A stretch of 64,000 nucleotides of DNA from Ryuthela nishihirai (taxonomy: Eukaryota > Arthropoda > Arachnida > Araneae > Heptathelidae). This document shows positions 40,346 through 52,541 of this stretch, piece after piece (the first letter of the stretch is position 1; every line of letters begins with the position of its first letter). Where the stretch lies: positions 29,054,707-29,118,706 of the forward strand of contig JAWZYU010000025.1 of the NCBI GenBank assembly GCA_038380435.1, read 5' to 3'. A model generated the notes under the pieces. That model was not told where the DNA came from, ran no database searches, and was given only the letters and a program-made list of their open reading frames with translations. Both the position numbers and the translations under genes were made by a program.

Positions 40346-40613
40346 TACAATAAGAAATGAAATATGTTAACAACTTTACGAATGTTTGCGTGCATATTTG
40401 TCAAAGTGAGACAACATTGACAGTGTACTGTATTTACTGCGATTAAATAATTTTTTATATTATTTACATTGGAAACTGATATTTGGTAAAACTACATATC
40501 CAATTTCTTTGATAAGAAAAATAATTTTTTTATAATCTGGAAGAGCTGGAAAGCTCCTTGTTCATATATAACTTATTGATGGTTTTGTTTAGTTTTGAGC
40601 TTTATTGTTTTAA

Positions 40614-40967
40614 TGGGTTGGGCTGTTTTACCTCTAGAGCGGCACTTTTTTGCACACCATGGGCTAAATGGCCAGGTCACAAGGACTCCGAAAGCTCAGA
40701 GAAGGTTGCGGAAGGGGAGCCACTAGAACAACTGTTGGGAGACAGATGGTAGCCTCCCGTCAAGGCCATCCAGCGTGTTGTTTAACGTGTACAGGGTATG
40801 GCTCTCCCGTATACGTGGCCACGGCCTAACGCCCCATCCGATGGACGGCGGCCTTTCCAAGCACTTGTTATCCCCTACTGACCATGGGTAGGACGGGGAG
40901 TAGTGCGGAGATAAATCTCAAGGCTGATCCAGCTTGGCGCTCTTACCGACTGAGCCACCTCCGCCCC
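40614..40967 (-). mobile_element. SINE-A, near full length
   Basis: Minus-strand copy with part of the head deleted (CAGCTTGGCGCTCTTACCG). Its terminal bases were duplicated when the next copy inserted. Confidence 0.9.
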
Positions 40968-40976
40968 TTGTTTTGA

Positions 40977-41355
40977 GGGACGGGGGTGGCTCAGTCGGTA
41001 GCGCACTAGGCTCATAATCTGTAGTTCCCTAGTTCGAGTCGCAGCGTTCAGATTAATCTCTGTAAAACTCCCTGCCCTGCCTATGCTCAGTAGGGGACAT
41101 CGATGGATTTGGAAAGACCGCCGTCCGTCGGATGGGACGTTAAGCCGTGGCTCCACATGCGGGAGAGTCATACCCTGTGAACGTTAAGAATATACTGGAT
41201 GGCCTTGACGGGATGCTACCATCTGTCTCCCAACAGCTGTTCCAGTGGGTCCCCTCCCCCAAACCTTCTCCGAGCCTCGGGGTCCATGTAACCTGGCCAT
41301 TTAGTCCATGGTGTGCAAAAAAAGTGCCGCTCAGAGGTAAAACAACCCAATCCAA
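40977..41355 (+). mobile_element. SINE-A nested at the end of another SINE-A
   Basis: Plus-strand copy with CTCATAATC (Met-type anticodon loop). GCCCCTTGTTTTGA flanks it (40963-40976 and 41356-41369); the duplicated target includes the last bases of the older copy, giving the insertion order. Confidence 0.93.
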
Positions 41356-41369
41356 GCCCCTTGTTTTGA

Positions 41370-42670
41370 TGGTCTTTGTAAAGTGTTATACTGATAATGT
41401 ATTTGACAAAGTGTTGCATATTGTGTGTTTATTGTACTGGTGTGTTTCTTCATGTTATAATAAATTTGTTTTTCATTTATAATGAAGTGTTTGTTTATTT
41501 TTGAGTGTGTGTGTGTGGTTATACAATACATATTAAATTTCCTATTTATACGTTCCGTAATTCAATCTATTTAAAATGCTGCATGCATGTTTTTTTCCAT
41601 TCGCAAGTTGCAAAATGTTTTATAGATCGAGTACCTATCCCCTCCCACACTCGAACAATTGAGGCAAAGAATTTCAATATTCTTTGGTAGGAGGCTTCTC
41701 GAATCTTTTCCTCCTGGGACTCTCAGACACTTTAATCAACCCATGTGGGCAGAGTATTTGCTACCTACCTAGAAATCCTGAAACCTCCAGAAACGTCGCC
41801 CAATATTCCCTCTCATTCATCTCCGGAAATACGTAAATGGACACTGGCGCCCTGTTCCCAGAAAATATTCATTTGACGTCATACGTTAGTGGGTTCCGAA
41901 AGATACAATACTTGTTTCTAAATATGTCAAAATATTTGGGTAGTTCAAAGCCCTACGTATCGATTCCAAGCTTTCCATCAGCTTCCATCTCAATTCCCAA
42001 GAGTAAAGCACTGGTGACGTTCGTACGCTTCACACTAGATGGGTAAGTGCTTATAAAGCGTGTGCGGTGACTCGAAAATAAGCTTGCGTCAATAGCTGCT
42101 TCTGTGGAGTAACTGACCTCATACAGCTTTCGTAATTGTGATGTTGCTGACGTATTAGGTACAGAAGATAGAGGACGCTGAAATGACATCGAATTCCTAG
42201 TAATTTTATGTCATAACGTTATATTTTCTCAAAGTGTTAATGCATTATATAGGACTAAGCAAGAAAAAAAAATGGGGACATCCACAGGATCAGAGCAGGG
42301 AAAAAATAAAGGCAGAGGGGGTGGGCTGCATTGCCATTCCAGTATGTTTGTTTCCGTTTTCCCGGAGATTAAATTATGCTAAATATTTTTTCGCCTCTGT
42401 TCCTGTTGCTAATATTCTCAAAGGTGGGAAGGGGGAGTAGAAAACTGAGTTTTTAGCTCTTTTCTTTAAAAAAAAACAAGATGACATTTTTACTTTGTCG
42501 TCTTTTTTCGGTTTACAGATATTGCTTTAAGTACAGCACAGACACAGAATCCGCTGTCTCAAAATCAGGATTTTTTAAAAACTATACTGGAAAATAAATA
42601 TAACAATAAGCAATAGGCAAAAAACTACCGTTATTCATTAAAATTAAACTACAAAAATAATACACCTAGG
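41370..42670. other. No gene recognised
   Basis: Contains a short TG microsatellite at 41503-41518. Short open frames on both strands around 41840-42190 lack splice context or any similarity I can recognise. Confidence 0.5.
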
Positions 42671-42673
42671 CAA

Positions 42674-43076
42674 GGGTTGGGTTGTTTTACTTCTGAGCGT
42701 CACTTTTTGCACATCATGGGCTAAATGGCCAGGTCACAAGGACCCCGAAGGCTCAGAGGTTTGGGGGAGGGGACCCACTGGAACAGCTGTTGGGAGACAG
42801 ATGGTAGCCTCCCGTCAAGACCATCCAGCGTGTTCTTTAACGTACACATGGTATGGCTCTCCCGCACACGGGCTACGGCTTAACGTCCCATCCGACGGAC
42901 GGCGGCGTTTCCAAGCCCATCGGTGTCCCCTACTGACCGTGAGCAGGGCGGGGAATTTTGCGGAGATAAATCTAGTGACTCAGCTGACACCCACCTAGTG
43001 ACTCAGCTGATACTCGAACCTGGGAATTAACAGATTACGAGTCTGGCGCGCTACCGACTGAGCCACCACCATCCCC
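42674..43076 (-). mobile_element. SINE-A, full length, with TSD
   Basis: Minus-strand copy flanked by ACCTAGGCAA and ACATAGGCAA. It has a local duplication, CTAGTGACTCAGCTGA, near 42974-43010. Confidence 0.92.
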
Positions 43077-43620
43077 ACATAGGCAAACACCAAACATGAA
43101 ATACAAATATCGTCACTACAACTGTAATTAAGGGGTCACTAGACAAATTGCAAGTTTCATACACTTAAAATTTAAAAAAATTAACAATATTAAATTACAA
43201 CCAAAGAGAATGAGGAAATAAAAGGTGACGAAGGACTCGTTATCAAAGCACTCAATAATTTTAATTTGTGTTTAAATTTTGCTTCAGAAGTTTCGTTCTT
43301 CAGTTTTTTTATCTAAAGAATTATACAATCTAGGAGTCAGTAAAAAATACTTCTGCATTATACTTTGTGTACCATTGGTACCTTAAAAAACGAAGCACCA
43401 CATCTTGAATTTTGCTTACTATTATCTTTTAAATCCAATGTTGATTTAGAAGCAAAATGAACAATATTCAAAACAAGTATACTGTCTAATATTCATAATA
43501 TCATTAATATTTGATAAATTTGGGTACTTATTTTAAAAAACCAAGAAGGAAACCAAAATTTACTAATCTCTTATAGAGACAATTTTGTTCAATAGTGCTA
43601 TTGATTCACCCCAACTACAT

Positions 43621-44061
43621 ACAGGGTGAATCTGAAAAAGTGGGCAAAACTTTACGGGGTGGTAGAACGCAGCTATACGAGCAATATTCGTCATAGAATG
43701 TATGGTCGGAACGCAAGCCGTGAGAAGTTAAAAGGTAGTTTTCCACTGTCACATTTAAAGAATGAACACAAGAAGGAGAGGATATACTTCAGAAAACATT
43801 TTATTAACAGGAATGTAATTGAGGTACATGCTCAACAAAGTGCATATCCGCCATTTCGTGGTTAGTATAACCAGCCATCCTCTCGGCAATCCACGGTAGA
43901 AATGCCGTTGGGTGCGAGGACCGACCCTTTTATACCATTTCCAACGCCACCTAGCGGCTCGCCGTTTGCGTTCCGCCCATACTTTCTATGACGAATATTG
44001 CTCGTATAGCTGCCTTCTACCACCCCGTAAAGTTTTGCCCACTTTTTCAGATTCACCCTGT
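43621..44061. mobile_element. Element with about 105-bp terminal inverted repeats
   Basis: ACAGGGTGAATCTGAAAAAG at the left end is repeated as its complement at the right end, and identity continues for about 105 bp with four or five differences. The roughly 220-bp interior has no open frame of note. Flanking bases are AT/TA. Non-autonomous DNA transposon; superfamily not clear. Confidence 0.87.
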
Positions 44062-44080
44062 ATATCATACTGTGGTCTAG

Positions 44081-44448
44081 GGTTGGGTTGTTTTACCTCT
44101 GAGAGGCACTTTCTGGCACGCAATGGACTAAATGACCAGGTCACAAGTATCCCGAGGGCTCAGAGAAGGATGGAGGGAGGGGACTCACCGAACAGCTGAT
44201 GGGAGAGATGGTAGCCTCCCGTTAAGGCCATTCACTGTGTTCTTTAACATGCACAGGGTATGGCTCTCCTGCACACAGGCCATGGCTTAACATCCCATCC
44301 GATAGACAGCGGCCTTTCCAAACCTACTAACGGAGGTCAGGGCGGGGAGTTTTGCGGAGATAAACTCAACACTGGTCCAGGTGAAATTCGAACTTGGGAA
44401 CTGCAGATTACGAGCCTGGCACGCTACCGACTGAGCCATCCCCACCCC
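44081..44448 (-). mobile_element. SINE-A, full length, diverged
   Basis: Minus-strand copy. GGTCTAG and GAGTCTAG flank it, a possible short duplication. Confidence 0.88.
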
Positions 44449-44829
44449 ACTGGAGTCTAGCATAGACCCAAGAAAAATATAAGGTTTTTAAAAATTTTAC
44501 AGACAGAAAGTTTCTAAAAAAGAAAAACTTTTTTTAGTTTTTATAATTTGAAAAAAATATATCTTAATTTGTTCACTTAATATGAGTAGTCCAGGTCAAT
44601 TTAGAATCTGTAAACACTCAAATAACTGTATTCTTGTATTTGTTCAATTAATTCACAAGAGCATTTATAATAGTTTGGTGCACATTATGTATTGTGGAGT
44701 TCAAAGATTTAGCTTTCAGTTCGAATAAATTTTTTAAAAGTCAGTTTAATCTTATTGTTATTAAATTATCTATTGAAAGTAAATAAATCTGCTTCCATCT
44801 CTTTCTTATTTTAGAATATATATACAAGT

Positions 44830-45790
44830 ATGCGGACGCCCATGCTTGTAACATTACCTAAAGTAATTGCTTCCTGTCTGTTATATAAGTAAAATGCAAA
44901 CCATTGATAGCAATAACTTTTATATATATATACAAGAAAAAATTACACCAGTGTGCAAAACTAATAAGTTTACCATTCAGTTTCAATGAACGTAAATCAT
45001 TAACATAAATGGGAAATAACAATGATCCTAATGCCGAACCCTGTGGTACTCCTGGTTTTATAGTCTGAAAATTACTTGTAACCATGGGCGTCCGCAGAGG
45101 GGGGCAAACAGGTCACTTGCCCCCCCCCCCCCTGGGATCGAGTAAAAAATTCCACAAATTATAATCGTAACAATTTAAACGTAATTTATATACATTGTGT
45201 TTTTGTATTAATGCAATACTGTATTCTATAATCTACTTGTGAAAAAAAAACCCTAAAAATTAAATAAAAATTTATTGATGTAATTATTTGTCTCCAAGCT
45301 TTGCCCCACCCCTGGAAAATTTTCTGCGGACGCCCATGCTTGTAACGTTACCCAAAGTAATTGCTTCCTGTTATATAAGTAAAATGCAAACCATTGATAG
45401 CAATGACTTCTAACACTTATTGTATTTTTTGTGTAAAATTTCACGATCATGAGAATAAAAAGCCTTTTGAATATCAATAAATAGATAATAATAAATAATA
45501 ATTAATAATAATAGTAATCAATAATAAGTTTCTCTACTTATATCAATACTCTTAAAAATGGAGCTAATAAATTCCAAACATGCCTGTTCTATTATTACAT
45601 TTTTCCGAAAACCCAAATCGACTTTTACTAAAAAAATTTAAAGAATCTAAAAATTGATCTTCTCTTTATTAATGTTTTTATTACTTTAGTAAAAACTGGT
45701 AATATCGATATTAATCTATAGTTGGAAAACAAATTTCTATCTCCAGTCTTATATAAATAGGCAATACCATAGTCCTTTTTGAATCATTAA
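44830..45790 (-). pseudogene. LINE reverse transcriptase remnant
   Basis: Minus strand. Upstream (about 45730-45600) pieces read NYRLISILPVFTKVIKTLIK, the N-Y-R-P-I-S-L-L-P motif of LINE reverse transcriptase. Then come a thumb-ward segment around 45400 (YLYNRKQLLWVT), and KPGVPQGSALGSLLFPIYVN at about 45060. A 256-bp hAT-like element splits it at 45083-45338. The segment 44832-44918 repeats 45328-45409, including the transposon end. Frames are broken. Confidence 0.8.
45083..45338. mobile_element. hAT-like non-autonomous element, 256 bp
   Basis: Terminal inverted repeats CATGGGCGTCCGCAG and its complement. Exact 8-bp duplication CTTGTAAC at 45075-45082 and 45339-45346, the size typical of hAT transposons. 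Contains a C/G homopolymer run. No coding capacity. Confidence 0.9.
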
Positions 45791-46360
45791 TATTCTACTC
45801 GTAAATGAATAATTTAATGTATGAAAGTTCTTTAGAAAAGAACCTTTATATTTTTAAACGGTTAGAAAAATCATTTCATCTCGTTTTTTTTAAATTCGAT
45901 GTCCAATGATTTTAAACGTAATGTTTATAAGTTACATTGAGTAATGATGTAACTTCAGAAGTGTAGAAATTATATCAGTAAACATCTAAATTTTTTGTAT
46001 TTTATTGCACAATTTACTATTCATATTATAAGTAACGTTCTTTTAATGCATAAGGTCCCGAAATCCAGAAAGCCTCAAGTCCCAAGCTTTCTGGATTTTG
46101 AGTCCTGGATTACGATTCCGGATTAAAATGCGTACTTTCCAAATTACCCAATAGATATAATAGCGTCCTCTAACGGTAAAAAAAGTTGGAAAATGCCAAA
46201 AGTTTTAACCTATATTGCAAACGATCTATTTATGTTCCAAATTTGAAATTTCGGGGGTAGAATGTAAAGGTCAAGAGGTTTATTTTGGGAAGAAATAATT
46301 GCACAGTTACCTCAAGGAAGGGTGGAAAAACAATTTTTTTTGGTTTTAAGAAATAAATGA

Positions 46361-46668
46361 TTTGGGTTGTTTTACCTCTGAGCGGCACTTTTTTGCACAC
46401 CATTGACTAAATGGCCAGGTCACATGGACCCCGTAGGCTCAGAAAAGGTTGGGGGGAGGGGACCCACTGGAACAGCTGTTATGAGACAGATGGTAGCCTC
46501 ACATCAAGGCCATCCAGTGTGTTCTTTAACGTACACAGGGTATGGCTCTCTCGCACAAGGGATCATGACTTAACGTCCCATCCGACGGATGGCCGCCTTT
46601 CCAAGCCCATCGGTGTCCCCTACTGACCGTAGGCAGGGCGGGGAGTTTTGCGGAGATAAATTTCAACT
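46361..46668 (-). mobile_element. SINE-A, headless
   Basis: Tail to the GCGGAGATAAATTTCAAC block; the tRNA-like head is absent. Confidence 0.88.
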
Positions 46669-46747
46669 TGGCAACAAGGCTTGTGTGCGGCTGCTCATAC
46701 ATAGAAACCAATTTGCTGTAGCCGTGACAAACTGTTATGGTGCTGGC

Positions 46748-47692
46748 ACGAGCGTAGCCATGGGGGGGAGGCTCCCCCCAAAAATAACTCGGAGTTGGCA
46801 AAATTCGAAGCGACTTCGTAAAATCTAGATGAGTTGTGAAAGTTTCTAAACTTTTTTCTTTTGCAAAATTAAGGGGTTGTCAAAATCGAGGCAACTTGGC
46901 AAATCTAGGGCTGTTTGGAAAATGGAGAGACGGCAAAATTTAGAGCAGTTGGCAAAATTCGAAGCCGCTTAGTAAAATACAGGCGAGTTGGCAAAATTCG
47001 GAGTAACTTGGCAAAATTCAGGTGAGATGTAAAAATTGGGGTTTTTTCTGTAAAATTATGTCAAGTTGGCAAAACTTAGGGAGTTGGCAAAATCTAGGGG
47101 AAGTTGGCAAAATTCGGAATGACTTGGCAAAATCGTGGGGAGTTGACAAAATTCAGATGAGATGTAAAAATTTGGATTTTTTCTGTAAAATTATGGCGAG
47201 TTGACAAAATCTAAGGGAACTTGGCAAAATTGCGCGAGGTGTGATAATTGGGACAGGGTTTGTGGAATTAAGGAGAGTTGACAAAATCGAGAAAACTTGG
47301 CAAAATATTAGGTAGATAATTTTGAAGTGACTTGGCAAATTTAGGAGATGTAAAGATTGCGATAGGTTTTTGGAAATTAAGATTTGCCCAATTCAAGGGG
47401 AAATTAACTCTGACTTGCTACAATTTAGACAAGATGTAAATATTATTCAAACAAAACAAACAAGAGTGTAAATATAATCACAGAAACTATCCCATCTTGT
47501 CTGAATGAATTGGAAGTCAAATGGCAAAACAACGCAAGAGAGTGAAATATAGCCTGACCCTCCCCCCCCCCCCACACACACGGAGCGAAAATCTAGACAT
47601 TATTTGCTCAGTTGGCAAAATTTGATATCAGAGTTGGAAACTTTTCGATTCCCCCCCCCCCCCCCAATCATAGTCTTTCGCTACGCCCCTGG
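46748..47692. mobile_element. hAT-like element, about 945 bp, with internal repeats
   Basis: GTGCTGGC at 46740-46747 and 47693-47700 is an 8-bp duplication. Ends carry GCGTAGCCATGGGGG and its partial complement CGCTACGCCCCTGG. The interior is made of 20-40-bp degenerate repeats of AGTTGGCAAAATTCG, perhaps 25 times. No transposase. Confidence 0.8.
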
Positions 47693-47700
47693 GTGCTGGC

Positions 47701-48090
47701 ATTGCTTCCAAAGGCATTTTGGAACTCGGTGGCGACTTTCAACCGAAGACAGGCAATTTTATCGCACCACCCGCTTCAGCACTGGGTAGTCCATCTCTAT
47801 CATTTTATGTGGCCCACCAGGTCACGATTGCACTGTTTTTTCTCCTAGGCGTTTCCACTTCACATCATTTACTGTTGATAGGGGCAGCTGAATCAGGGAT
47901 GAAATGTCCCAAACTGGCTTGTTGCTGAGGTGGCATCCTATGACCATGCCACATTGAAAGTCACTGAGCTCTGCCGTACGGCCCCATTCTCCTGTTATGC
48001 ATGTCTATGAGGTTTGACAGGCCATGTGCGTCCTATTATACCTGTTTGGGCCATGGCTGTGGCGTATATGGGTGAATCCACTACTCAGAA
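47701..48090. other. Decayed element body, unassigned
   Basis: Higher-GC block between the hAT-like element and a SINE-A; a Tc1-like end follows the SINE. Probably the interior of an old Tc1-like transposon, but no frame can be matched. Confidence 0.35.
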
Positions 48091-48411
48091 GGTTGGGTTA
48101 TCTCTGAGCGGCACTTTTTTGCACACAATGGACTAAATGGCCAGGTCACAATTACCCCGAAGCCTCAGAGAAGGTTGAGGGAAGGGACCCACTGGAACAG
48201 CTGTTAGGAGACAGATGGTAGCCTCCCGTCAAGGCCATCCAGAGTGTTCCTTAACGTGCACATGGTATGGCTCTCCCGCACACGGGTCCACGGCTTAACG
48301 TTCCATCCGACAGACGGCGGAGATAAATCTCAACGCTCATCCAGCTGGGACTCGAACCTGAAAACTGCAGATTACGAGCCTGGCGCGCGACCGACTGAAC
48401 CACCCCCGCCC
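48091..48411 (-). mobile_element. SINE-A with internal deletion, TSD present
   Basis: TACTCAG repeats on both sides. Part of the middle (CCTTTCCAAGCCCATCGGTG block) is missing. Confidence 0.9.
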
Positions 48412-48452
48412 TTACTCAGGAGTGTCCGGATACTTTTAATCAGATAGTGTAT
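48412..48452. mobile_element. Tc1-like transposon end
   Basis: GTGTCCGGATACTTTTAATC ending ATAGTGTA resembles Tc1/mariner terminal repeats. The SINE-A at 48091 inserted just inside it. Confidence 0.5.
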
Positions 48453-49540
48453 CAGATATACTATTATTGGTCAAGCAGTCGTTTGAATAATTAATTGCCT
48501 AATGCTGCTAAGTAAAACCTAAGCTGCATTTGTTAAGCTTTAGTTGCACTGAACGGGAATGGTGGATAGCTTTTTGAAAATTCGGGGTCTGACCGAAAGA
48601 GGCGCTGTGATCGTTTCATTATAACTATGAGAATTATGGGAGTTACCTATCTGTACTCTTCATCTGGTTGCCAAACTCTATGTTGCCCGATCAACACTTT
48701 TTCTCAAATTCTAAAGCGTTCACAGGTGAAGCAGTCGCGCAAAATAGTTGCATGAAAAAGATAGGCGCTGTGATCGTTAGAAAGCTAGTCAGTTTTCCTT
48801 CAGCAACAAGTTGTTCCAAGTCTTGTTGCATAACTCGGTTTCATGTGGAAAGTGCAAAGTTACTAGGTGCACCTGATGCCTCATCAGGTGTACCGAGTAA
48901 CAAATCCTTGAATTCTTTTTTTAGAACACACAAATGAATGCTACATTTTAAGAGTGAAATGGTTTCAAATTCGACTAATGGGTTGTTAATTACAGCTAAC
49001 GACTTCGATATTAACTGACGGCTTCTTTCCCTTCAAAAATTTATTTAACATCAGTGGTGTATTTAGATTACCTGCAGGCAAAAATTGCTGCGACCCAATG
49101 CCTCTAGTAAAAAAAAATCATCGCATGTAGATCATCCCAGTATCATTGGTGTCGTTTGAGAGTACAGATGCATAACCAGATTTGGGGGTGAGGGTACACC
49201 GTAAAAATTTGAGGGGGACAAAAATTATATAAATAACAGTATGTTGTTCCCTGAGGTGTCTGCTTTCGGCAACAACACATGTAAAATAGCATTTTTTCAA
49301 TGGGACATTCGCATTCAGTGTTTGAGAATTTTCTCTTTAATAGGTGTGAACTCTTCAGCGGGTAATTTCTTAAATATTTGACTGCTCAGTCCCAAATTTA
49401 ACACGCAGTTGTCACCTGTGCTGCCTCAGTTGCGTAAAAATTCGAGTCTATCTCTGATGGAACTTGAGTTTAAAACCATATATTTTTCTGCTTCAAGGAT
49501 ATATTAAATTTCGGCGAGAAGTTTGGGAGCAAATATATAG
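48453..49540. other. No gene recognised
   Basis: Contains a hairpin CACCTGATG-CC-TCATCAGGTG at about 48870. A frame at 48668-48937 has no recognisable domain. ATTTGGGGGTGAGGG at about 49180 hints at a decayed DNA element. Confidence 0.45.
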
Positions 49541-49544
49541 ATAA

Positions 49545-49745
49545 TAAAAAAAAAATACCCCCTCAAGCAGCTGCTTGCCACAGAGGTCTGACAGGAGCCT
49601 GTCAGTTTATATGCCACAGTAGAAGGTCTGAGAGGATGGCAGGACCTCAGCAGGAAAACGACACAAACAGCCATGCCTTACCCGGGGCTCGAACCCAGGT
49701 CCCTTAGATCAGTAGCCAAGTGCGCTAACCACTCGGCCATGGGAC
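49545..49745 (-). mobile_element. SINE-B, full length
   Basis: ATACCCCCTCAAGCAGCTGC through CTAACCACTCGGCCATGGGA. The head B box complement GGGGCTCGAACCC is intact. Confidence 0.92.
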
Positions 49746-49769
49746 TTTAAAAAAAAGATTTCTATAACA

Positions 49770-50528
49770 GGTTTGGTTGTTTTACCTCTGAGCGGCACTT
49801 TATTTTACACGAAATGAGCTAAATGACCAGGCCACAAGGAGTTAAGAGATTTGTGGGAGATCCACTGGACAACCGTTAGGAGACAGACCTCCCGTTAAGA
49901 CCGAGTGTATTCTTTTACGTGTACAGAGTATGGCTCTCACGTCCCATCTCATGGACGACGCCTTTCCAAGCCCTCGGTGTTCCCTTCCTCACTGAGGGGC
50001 AGTGGCGGTCGACAGCTAAGAGTGAGGATTCAGAGAGAACCATTGCATATTCCAGAGTAGTTTACGGCCTACACATTTGGGACTTGAACCTAGGTTGGAT
50101 TGCTTTGCCTCTGAACGGCACTTTTTTGCACACGATGGACTATATGGCCAGGTCACAAGGACCCAGAAGACTCAGAGGTTGGGAGGGGGACCCACTGGAA
50201 CAGCTATTGGGAAACAGATGGTAGCCTTCCGTCAAGGGCATCCAACGCGTTCTTTAACATGCACAGGGTCTCTCCCGCACACGGGGCCACGGCTCAGCAT
50301 CCCATCCGACGGACGGCGACCTGTACAAGTCCACTGGTGTCCCCTACTGACCGTGGGAGAGCGGGGTTTTGCGGAGATAAATCTCAACGCTGACTCAGCT
50401 AAGACTCGAACCTGAGAACTGCAGATTATGAGCCTGGCACGCTACCGACTGAGCCACCCCCGCCCCGGACTTGAATCTGGCAATTTCAGACAACGAGCCT
50501 GGCGTGCTATCAACTGAACCACCAAGCC
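49770..50528 (-). mobile_element. SINE-A, old copy, split by a younger one
   Basis: 3' and middle part 49770-50092, diverged. The head resumes at 50467-50528 (GGACTTGAATCTGG to CAACTGAACCACCAAGCCC). Confidence 0.82.
50093..50466 (-). mobile_element. SINE-A nested in SINE-A
   Basis: Younger copy within the older one. GGACTTGAACCT and GGACTTGAATCT flank it as a duplication of the older copy's T-arm, ordering the two insertions. Confidence 0.88.
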
Positions 50529-50529
50529 C

Positions 50530-51700
50530 TCTGGAATAGTGAAGAAAAAACATGCACTAGTTGGCAAAAGTAATTTTTGAAAAACCAAAAAAAAAAAACG
50601 CCGTTCCATCTAGTCATCTCTTTTCTCCCACCCCTACTTTTTTTGGATCCAGATCTGAACGTAACAATGGGAGGGATAAGGTCTACGCTTGTACCAGAAA
50701 AATTCAAATTCCAGTAACATTATGATTGATGCTTATGTTTATAGTAACCTCCACACACAAAAAACGTAGCCTTTTCGCAATACTTAGTCATGCCATTGGG
50801 TTGCAAATCTTTCGGTTCCTATGTTATGTGTGTTGAATACAAAACAACAATGGACAAATGAATAGCAAGAAATTTATTACACAGACTGACTGCATATCAA
50901 CAGGGAATATGATGGGAATGCATGGCACTTGGGCCTTTGGGGGTTTACTACTGAATGAAAGGCAGCCACTTTTCTTCTACTTGGTCCCCCAATACGTCAC
51001 GATGACATGTCTCAGTAGCATTTTTGTTAAGTGTTCAGTATACAAATCTCAGCACCACAGCAGAGGCAACACAGTTGCCAGTACAATAAATATTAAGTGC
51101 AAGAGATAGGTTAGGACTGACTGAAGTAAGGTTAGGAACGGAAATTAAATGTAGATTGATCTAACACGTCGAAGGTCGCGATTATTTGTGAAGCCACTTA
51201 CAGAATTTGTTTTACAGTTCGTTCATAATCAGCAAGAACCCTACACGCTTCAGGAAGTATTAATGGGTATAGACAATGATTAAAGTGTTCATTTTCCAGC
51301 AGAATGAAATGAGAAATTATTAGCCGCATTAAGAAATTATTAGCCGCATCATGAATATAGCTTTGCTCATATTCTGTGGAGTAGCAACTTGTTACCATAA
51401 GTGACAACTTGGAAGTTATGAGACAAAAGTTGACGATTTCGCATTCCCCTACATCATTGGTTGATTGATAGCCAATTGATCTGCGAGAACTGCCGAAGCT
51501 CTACAGCGCATTCGTTGTCCTGTTGCATCGACTCTACTGCGCATTCGAGTCTCCACAATATTTTCCTAGTTGCTGTTCAGGCTATCTTTAGGGTTGTGAA
51601 AGGAAACGGGAATGTTTCTCCAAGATTAGCACATTTAAACGGAATTTAGACCTTAGATTTGAATTTCCAAAAACTAATGTTGGGATTTTCTTGCTGGAGA
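50530..51700. other. No gene recognised
   Basis: Includes a local duplication (AAGAAATTATTAGCCGCAT at about 51330). The frame at 50858-51109 has no recognisable domain or splice context. Confidence 0.45.
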
Positions 51701-51703
51701 GTG

Positions 51704-52094
51704 GATTGGGTAGTTTTATTTCTGAGCGGCAATTTTTTTTAACACAATGGGCCCAATTGCCAGGTCACAAGGACTCCGAGAAGGTTGGGGGAGGGGCCCA
51801 CTGAACAGCTGTTAGGAAACAGATACTAGCCTCCCGTCAAGGCCATGCAGGTGTTTTTTAACATGCCCAGGCTCTCCTTCATCAATCTTTACATCACATC
51901 CGCCGAATGGTGTCCTTTCCAAGATCACTTCGACGGATTTGATGTAAAGCCATGGCCCACAGCAGTAGGAGACACTACTGACCGAGGGCAGGGAGTTTTG
52001 CGGAGATAAATCTCAATGCTGGAGCAGGTGGGACTTGAACCCGAAAACTGCAGATTAGAGTCTGGCACACTACCGACTGAGCCACCCCCACCTC
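51704..52094 (-). mobile_element. SINE-A, diverged
   Basis: Complete outline with rearranged middle (the ATCCGCCGAATGG block is followed by an inverted CGACGGATTTGATG piece). Confidence 0.82.
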
Positions 52095-52214
52095 TGGATG
52101 GAAAGCAGCGAATCTTCCTCCACACATCTCAATGAAACACGAAAGTTTTCGAACAAACTTAAATGACCCGAAATAATTAAAATCTGACTCGACTTGGGCC
52201 CATATAACCTGACT

Positions 52215-52541
52215 AGGGTTGTTACCTCATCCGAACAATACTTCTTGCACACAATATGCTAAATGGCCAAGTCACAAGGATCCCAATGGTTCAAGGAAAG
52301 TCGGGGAAGGGGAACCACTGAATAGCTTTTCAAGAGAAGGAAACCTCTCATCAGAGCTATCCAGAGGATTCTTTAGTTCTGTGCAGGAACAAGCTCTTGC
52401 GCAGGGGCCACGGCTTAACGCCACACCAGACAGACAGTAGCCTTTCCCTAACCCTATCAGCATTCGCTACCTCACGGAGGAACATAAAAAATCTCAAAGC
52501 AGAGTTAGGACTCGATTGTTACTGGTTGAGCCAATCCCGAT
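52215..52541 (-). mobile_element. SINE-A, old and diverged
   Basis: GGGTTGTTACCTCATCCG through GTTGAGCCAATCCCG. Many substitutions, and part of the head is missing. Confidence 0.7.

Noticed and set aside
41837..42189. Overlapping small frames on both strands as a possible gene
   Set aside because: No domain, no splice signals and no composition difference from surrounding DNA.
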